Shown here in pieces: positions 30,280 to 32,508 of a DNA stretch of 32,508 nt. The DNA comes from DASZHJ01 sp035581425. Its GTDB lineage: Bacteria > Pseudomonadota > Alphaproteobacteria > ATCC43930 > CGMCC-115725. Below the pieces are notes generated by a model, which saw nothing but the letters and a program-made list of their open reading frames with translations, ran no database searches and was not told where the DNA came from. Numbering within the stretch: position 1 is the stretch's first letter; each line of letters opens with the position of its first letter. Made by a program: the position numbers and the translations under genes. The stretch lies in contig DATJVP010000063.1 in assembly GCA_035581425.1 (NCBI GenBank), positions 1 to 32,508 of the forward strand. Reading direction: 5' to 3'.

Positions 30280-31659
30280 TCAATCCCGCTTGCGGGAGAT
30301 CACGTAGGATTCGTCGAAGAACCAGAGCCCGCCGTGCTTTTGCAGCACCTCGCGGGTCGCGTCGAGATAACGACGGTCGGCGATCACCTCGCCGAGGCGC
30401 TGGTCCTCGATCTGCGCGACATAGATCGCGGCGTTCCACGCCGCAAAGAGCGTCGAGGTCCCGATGGTGTCGCTGATCTCGCTCGGCAGCGTGTGCATGT
30501 CGTAGCGGAATACCGAGCGGCCGTCGGCGTAGGCATTGAAGTTGAGGTCGCGCCCGGCGCTGCCGAGCTCGGCTTTCGCGATCTTGAGGAGCTCGTGTCG
30601 GTCGGTCGTGAAGGGGTTCTCGTCGGGCCAGATCTTCTGGATGATCTCGAGCCCGGGGTCCCTGCCGTAGGAGTGGATGGTAAGGAGCCGTCCGCCTGGC
30701 GCGAGGCTGCGGGCGAGGGGCGCGATCACCTTGCGCGCCTTGAATTCCGCGGTGGCGCGGGCGCGGTAGGGCTGCGAGGCGATCACGAGATCGAAATCCG
30801 CGCGCGTGGCGCCGCGCTTCGGCAGCACGGAATCCAGCAGAAACTTGTGGTCCTCGCGGTAGATCACCAGCACCACCGGGCGGTCGTAGACGGGATTGCC
30901 CGAGGTCTTGCTCATCCTCGCGCGCCAATGCCCGGAGAGGAAGGATTGGAGATCGAGGATCTGCTCCTCGAAATGGTGCGAGGTGTTGCCGGTGAGCGCG
31001 AGCTCATGCCAGACGAGGCTCGTCGCCGCCGTGACCGAGCCGGGCGCAAGCCACGGAGCCTCGGAGTAGTAGAGGTTCGTCATGACCAGCACGGTCGAGG
31101 GATGCTCGAAGAAACGGTCGGGCATCTTGTCGAGGCTCAGACGCACGTCCTCGAGGCTGATCTCCTTGCCGACGATGTAGTGCGGCATGGTCGGAAAGCG
31201 GTCGTGCATCGCGCGCATCACGCGCGCGAGCACGGTGCCGTCGCCGACGCCGGCGTCGAAGAGGCGGAGCGCGGGCGGGCGAGGGTGGACGTTCGCGAGC
31301 TCGAGCGCCACGCGCTGCGCCACTACCCATTTCTCGCTGCAGGTATTGACGAAGAGCAGATATTTCTGCCGGTTGTCGTAGAAACGGAATCCGGCCGCCG
31401 GGCTTGCAGGCGGCGGTGCCGCAGGCACGGGCGGGGCCGGCGGAGGCATCAGCACGCTCGCGCTCGAGTTCTCCGCAGGCGAATGCGAGGCCATATAGGC
31501 CTGGATGCGGTCGAAGGTGTCGGTGGTGATGCGCCCGCCGTATTTGAGACGGCTCACCAGCTTGCCGTCATTGATCGCGAGCCGGCCAAACGTCGACTCC
31601 GCAAGGCCCGCCCGGCGGCAGTAGTCGGAGATCTCGCGCAGCAGCGTCTCGGCGTTCAC
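30280..31659 (-). CDS. HTH domain fused to SAM-dependent methyltransferase-like domain
   Basis: 459 residues from GTG 31659, with GAGGT upstream. Residues 1-57 look like a small helix-turn-helix domain (DYCRRAGLAESTFGRLAINDGKLVSRLKYGGRI). A Pro/Ala-rich linker follows at about 70-90. The rest contains a class I methyltransferase-type motif, F134-D-A-G-V-G-D-G141, and later a second-strand-like IVGKEISLEDVRLSL and a post-motif segment LAPGGRLLTIHSYGRDPG. I do not recognise a named family. The HTH suggests DNA binding, possibly of its own promoter, which carries repeated GTGGG motifs. The gene is followed by a MetF-like gene in the same direction, so a link between methyl-group supply and this protein is conceivable. 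Substrate and partners are unknown. Confidence 0.75.
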   Translation of the reverse strand: MNAETLLREISDYCRRAGLAESTFGRLAINDGKLVSRLKYGGRITTDTFDRIQAYMASHSPAENSSASVLMPPPAPPVPAAPPPASPAAGFRFYDNRQKYLLFVNTCSEKWVVAQRVALELANVHPRPPALRLFDAGVGDGTVLARVMRAMHDRFPTMPHYIVGKEISLEDVRLSLDKMPDRFFEHPSTVLVMTNLYYSEAPWLAPGSVTAATSLVWHELALTGNTSHHFEEQILDLQSFLSGHWRARMSKTSGNPVYDRPVVLVIYREDHKFLLDSVLPKRGATRADFDLVIASQPYRARATAEFKARKVIAPLARSLAPGGRLLTIHSYGRDPGLEIIQKIWPDENPFTTDRHELLKIAKAELGSAGRDLNFNAYADGRSVFRYDMHTLPSEISDTIGTSTLFAAWNAAIYVAQIEDQRLGEVIADRRYLDATREVLQKHGGLWFFDESYVISRKRD

Positions 31660-31700
31660 CCCTGGACCTCACGCTTTGTCTAGGGAGTCAACGCGCTCCT

Positions 31701-31775
31701 GCCCACTCCGTCAACCATAATACAGCCCATCGCAAAGGTGGGCAAAATAGTGGGCAATCTCCCACCAGAGTGGGA
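31701..31775. repeat. Cluster of GTGGGCA-like motifs in the upstream region
   Basis: GTGGGCA occurs at 31738-31744 and 31750-31756 (12 bases apart). The same core appears inverted as GCCCAC at 31701-31706. A hairpin TCCCAC-CAGA-GTGGGA lies at 31760-31775. Five copies of a GTGGG core fall within 75 bases, one overlapping the -35 element and one just after the predicted start of transcription. This is the arrangement of operator sites. Confidence 0.5.
31717..31745 (-). promoter_or_regulatory. Promoter of the HTH-methyltransferase gene
   Basis: Reading on the minus strand, TTGCCC (complement of 31740-31745) and TATTAT (complement of 31717-31722) are separated by exactly 17 bases. The -10 matches the sigma-70 consensus at five of six bases and the -35 at four of six. 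Transcription would start near 31710, about 50 bases before the GTG start codon. The GTGGGCA motif at 31738-31744 overlaps the -35 box. Confidence 0.6.
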
Positions 31776-31820
31776 ATGGCTGGCGGCGGATCTTCAGCAT
31801 CCCAAGGTAGTCGGCAGCGG

Positions 31821-32264
31821 CTACGCAGCCTCGACGGCCTCGACGCGCAGGACCATGCCGCGGGTTCCGACGACGCGGACTGCGCGGCCCGCGGCGAGGT
31901 CGGGGCCGCTCAGCTGCCAGAGCGTGTCGCCGATGAAGACGCGGCCTTGCCCGTGCGAGATCGGTTCCGCGAGGACGAGGGTGCGCCCCACATATTGCGC
32001 GGCGCGGTCGTTGATGAGCTCGGGCCGCGTGGGGTGGCCGTGCTGGCGGAGCCGCGCTCGGATCGTCCAGGCCGGCCCGAGGAGCGCCAGCGAGAGTGCG
32101 CCGAAGCCGCCGAACTGAATCCAATCGTCGAGGCCGGGGATCGCCCAGACCGCGACCCCGACGATGACGGCGGCAATCCCGAACCAAATCAGCACGAAGG
32201 TCGCGGTGAAGGCCTCGACCGCGGCGAGGGCAAAGCCGAGCGCGAGCCAGATCCAATAGACCAT
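31821..32264 (-). CDS. NfeD-family membrane protein
   Basis: 147 residues from ATG 32264, with AGGAGAG seven bases upstream; the open frame extends further but overlaps the stomatin gene. There are three hydrophobic segments in residues 3-65 (LALGFALAAVEAFTATFVLIWFGIAAVIVGVAVWA and SLALLGPAW). A soluble beta-rich OB-like domain follows at about 80-147, with LINDRAAQYVGRTLVLAEPI and FIGDTLWQLSG. Short NfeD proteins partner with stomatin/SPFH proteins in membrane microdomains, and the stomatin-like gene lies directly upstream, ending 19 bases before this start. That operon order is conserved widely. Confidence 0.9.
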   Translation of the reverse strand: MVYWIWLALGFALAAVEAFTATFVLIWFGIAAVIVGVAVWAIPGLDDWIQFGGFGALSLALLGPAWTIRARLRQHGHPTRPELINDRAAQYVGRTLVLAEPISHGQGRVFIGDTLWQLSGPDLAAGRAVRVVGTRGMVLRVEAVEAA

Positions 32265-32283
32265 GAGTGCTCTCCTGCGCCTT

Positions 32284-32508
32284 TCAGCCGCCGCCCCAGG
32301 GGCCAGGTGCGGGTGTCGCGTTGCCGTCGCTGCCGCGGACGGGTGCCTGTGGCGCAACCGCGCGCACACCGCCGCCTCCGCCGAAGACCTCTTTCACGAT
32401 CTCGCCGACTCCGGAGACGGTGCCCGCGAGGCTCGCAAATTCCGTGGGGAGGATCAGGATCTTCTGGTTGGGCGAGGCGGCGAAGGATTGGAGCGCCTCG
32501 ACGTATTT
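32284..32508 (-). CDS. Stomatin/SPFH-domain (QmcA-like) protein, 3' end
   Basis: The last 74 codons of a minus-strand gene that continues beyond the window. The tail KYVEALQSFAASPNQKILIL followed by PTEFASLAGTVSGVGEIVKEVFG is the typical C-terminal oligomerisation segment of paraslipin/stomatin-like proteins. A Gly/Ala/Pro-rich end (GGGGGVRAVAPQ...GPWGGG) follows. The partner nfeD gene starts 19 bases later. No start codon is present within the window, so the length cannot be judged. Confidence 0.88.
   Translation of the reverse strand, partial: KYVEALQSFAASPNQKILILPTEFASLAGTVSGVGEIVKEVFGGGGGVRAVAPQAPVRGSDGNATPAPGPWGGG

Noticed and set aside
1..32508. Mobile element or genomic island boundaries
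   Set aside because: No transposase, integrase, tRNA, terminal repeats or obvious change in codon character was seen.

Overview
The window is strongly GC-rich and very densely coded. Genes often overlap by ATGA or TGATG junctions, alternative GTG/TTG starts occur, and long antisense open frames are common. The gene set (Liv-type ABC transporter, CoxL/M/S-type molybdenum hydroxylase, Rieske demethylases, a dimethylglycine-dehydrogenase-like fusion, M24 plus DUF3830, PilZ) suggests a chromosomal segment of a soil or rhizosphere alphaproteobacterium, probably Hyphomicrobiales-like. I cannot place it more precisely from sequence alone. I see no insertion sequence, integrase, tRNA, rRNA or CRISPR array.

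Layout. (1) 1-5163, plus: the 3' end of livH, then livM, livG and livF, with a Rieske oxygenase overlapping the end of livF. (2) 5150-8791, minus: an agmatinase-type ureohydrolase, a Cache-domain membrane protein with no output domain, and a DadA-like FAD amino-acid dehydrogenase. (3) 8907-18345, plus: a second Rieske oxygenase, an NAD-dependent epimerase-like SDR, a three-subunit molybdenum hydroxylase whose 2Fe-2S subunit is fused to a CoxG domain, a GFA/CENP-V zinc protein, and a DMGDH-like flavoprotein with a GcvT C-terminus. (4) 18371-20416, minus: an N-methylproline-demethylase/trimethylamine-dehydrogenase-like flavoprotein. (5) 20518-24721, plus: a divergent ureohydrolase, an Asp/Glu-racemase-family protein, an ALDH7-type dehydrogenase and a luciferase-like monooxygenase. 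(6) 24748-27057, minus: a DapA-family lyase, a PPOX-family flavoprotein and a second luciferase-like monooxygenase. (7) 27205-28843, plus: an ectoine-hydrolase-like M24 protein and a DUF3830 protein. (8) 28974-32508, a more general region: PilZ, a MetF-like protein, an HTH-methyltransferase-like fusion with a repeat-containing promoter region, nfeD, and the 3' end of a stomatin-like gene.

How the genes may work together. The contents read as an uptake and catabolic island for N-methylated or guanidino nitrogen compounds such as betaines, cyclic imino-acid betaines, guanidino compounds and ectoine. Both Rieske oxygenases carry the Glu-x-x-His active site found in quaternary-ammonium demethylases. 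Two flavoproteins resemble secondary or tertiary N-demethylases. A GcvT domain, a MetF-like protein and a GFA protein could deal with the released one-carbon units. A DadA-like enzyme plus an ALDH7 (piperideine-6-carboxylate dehydrogenase type) would fit breakdown of a pipecolate-like imino acid. This combined pathway is inference; individual family assignments are much firmer than substrates.
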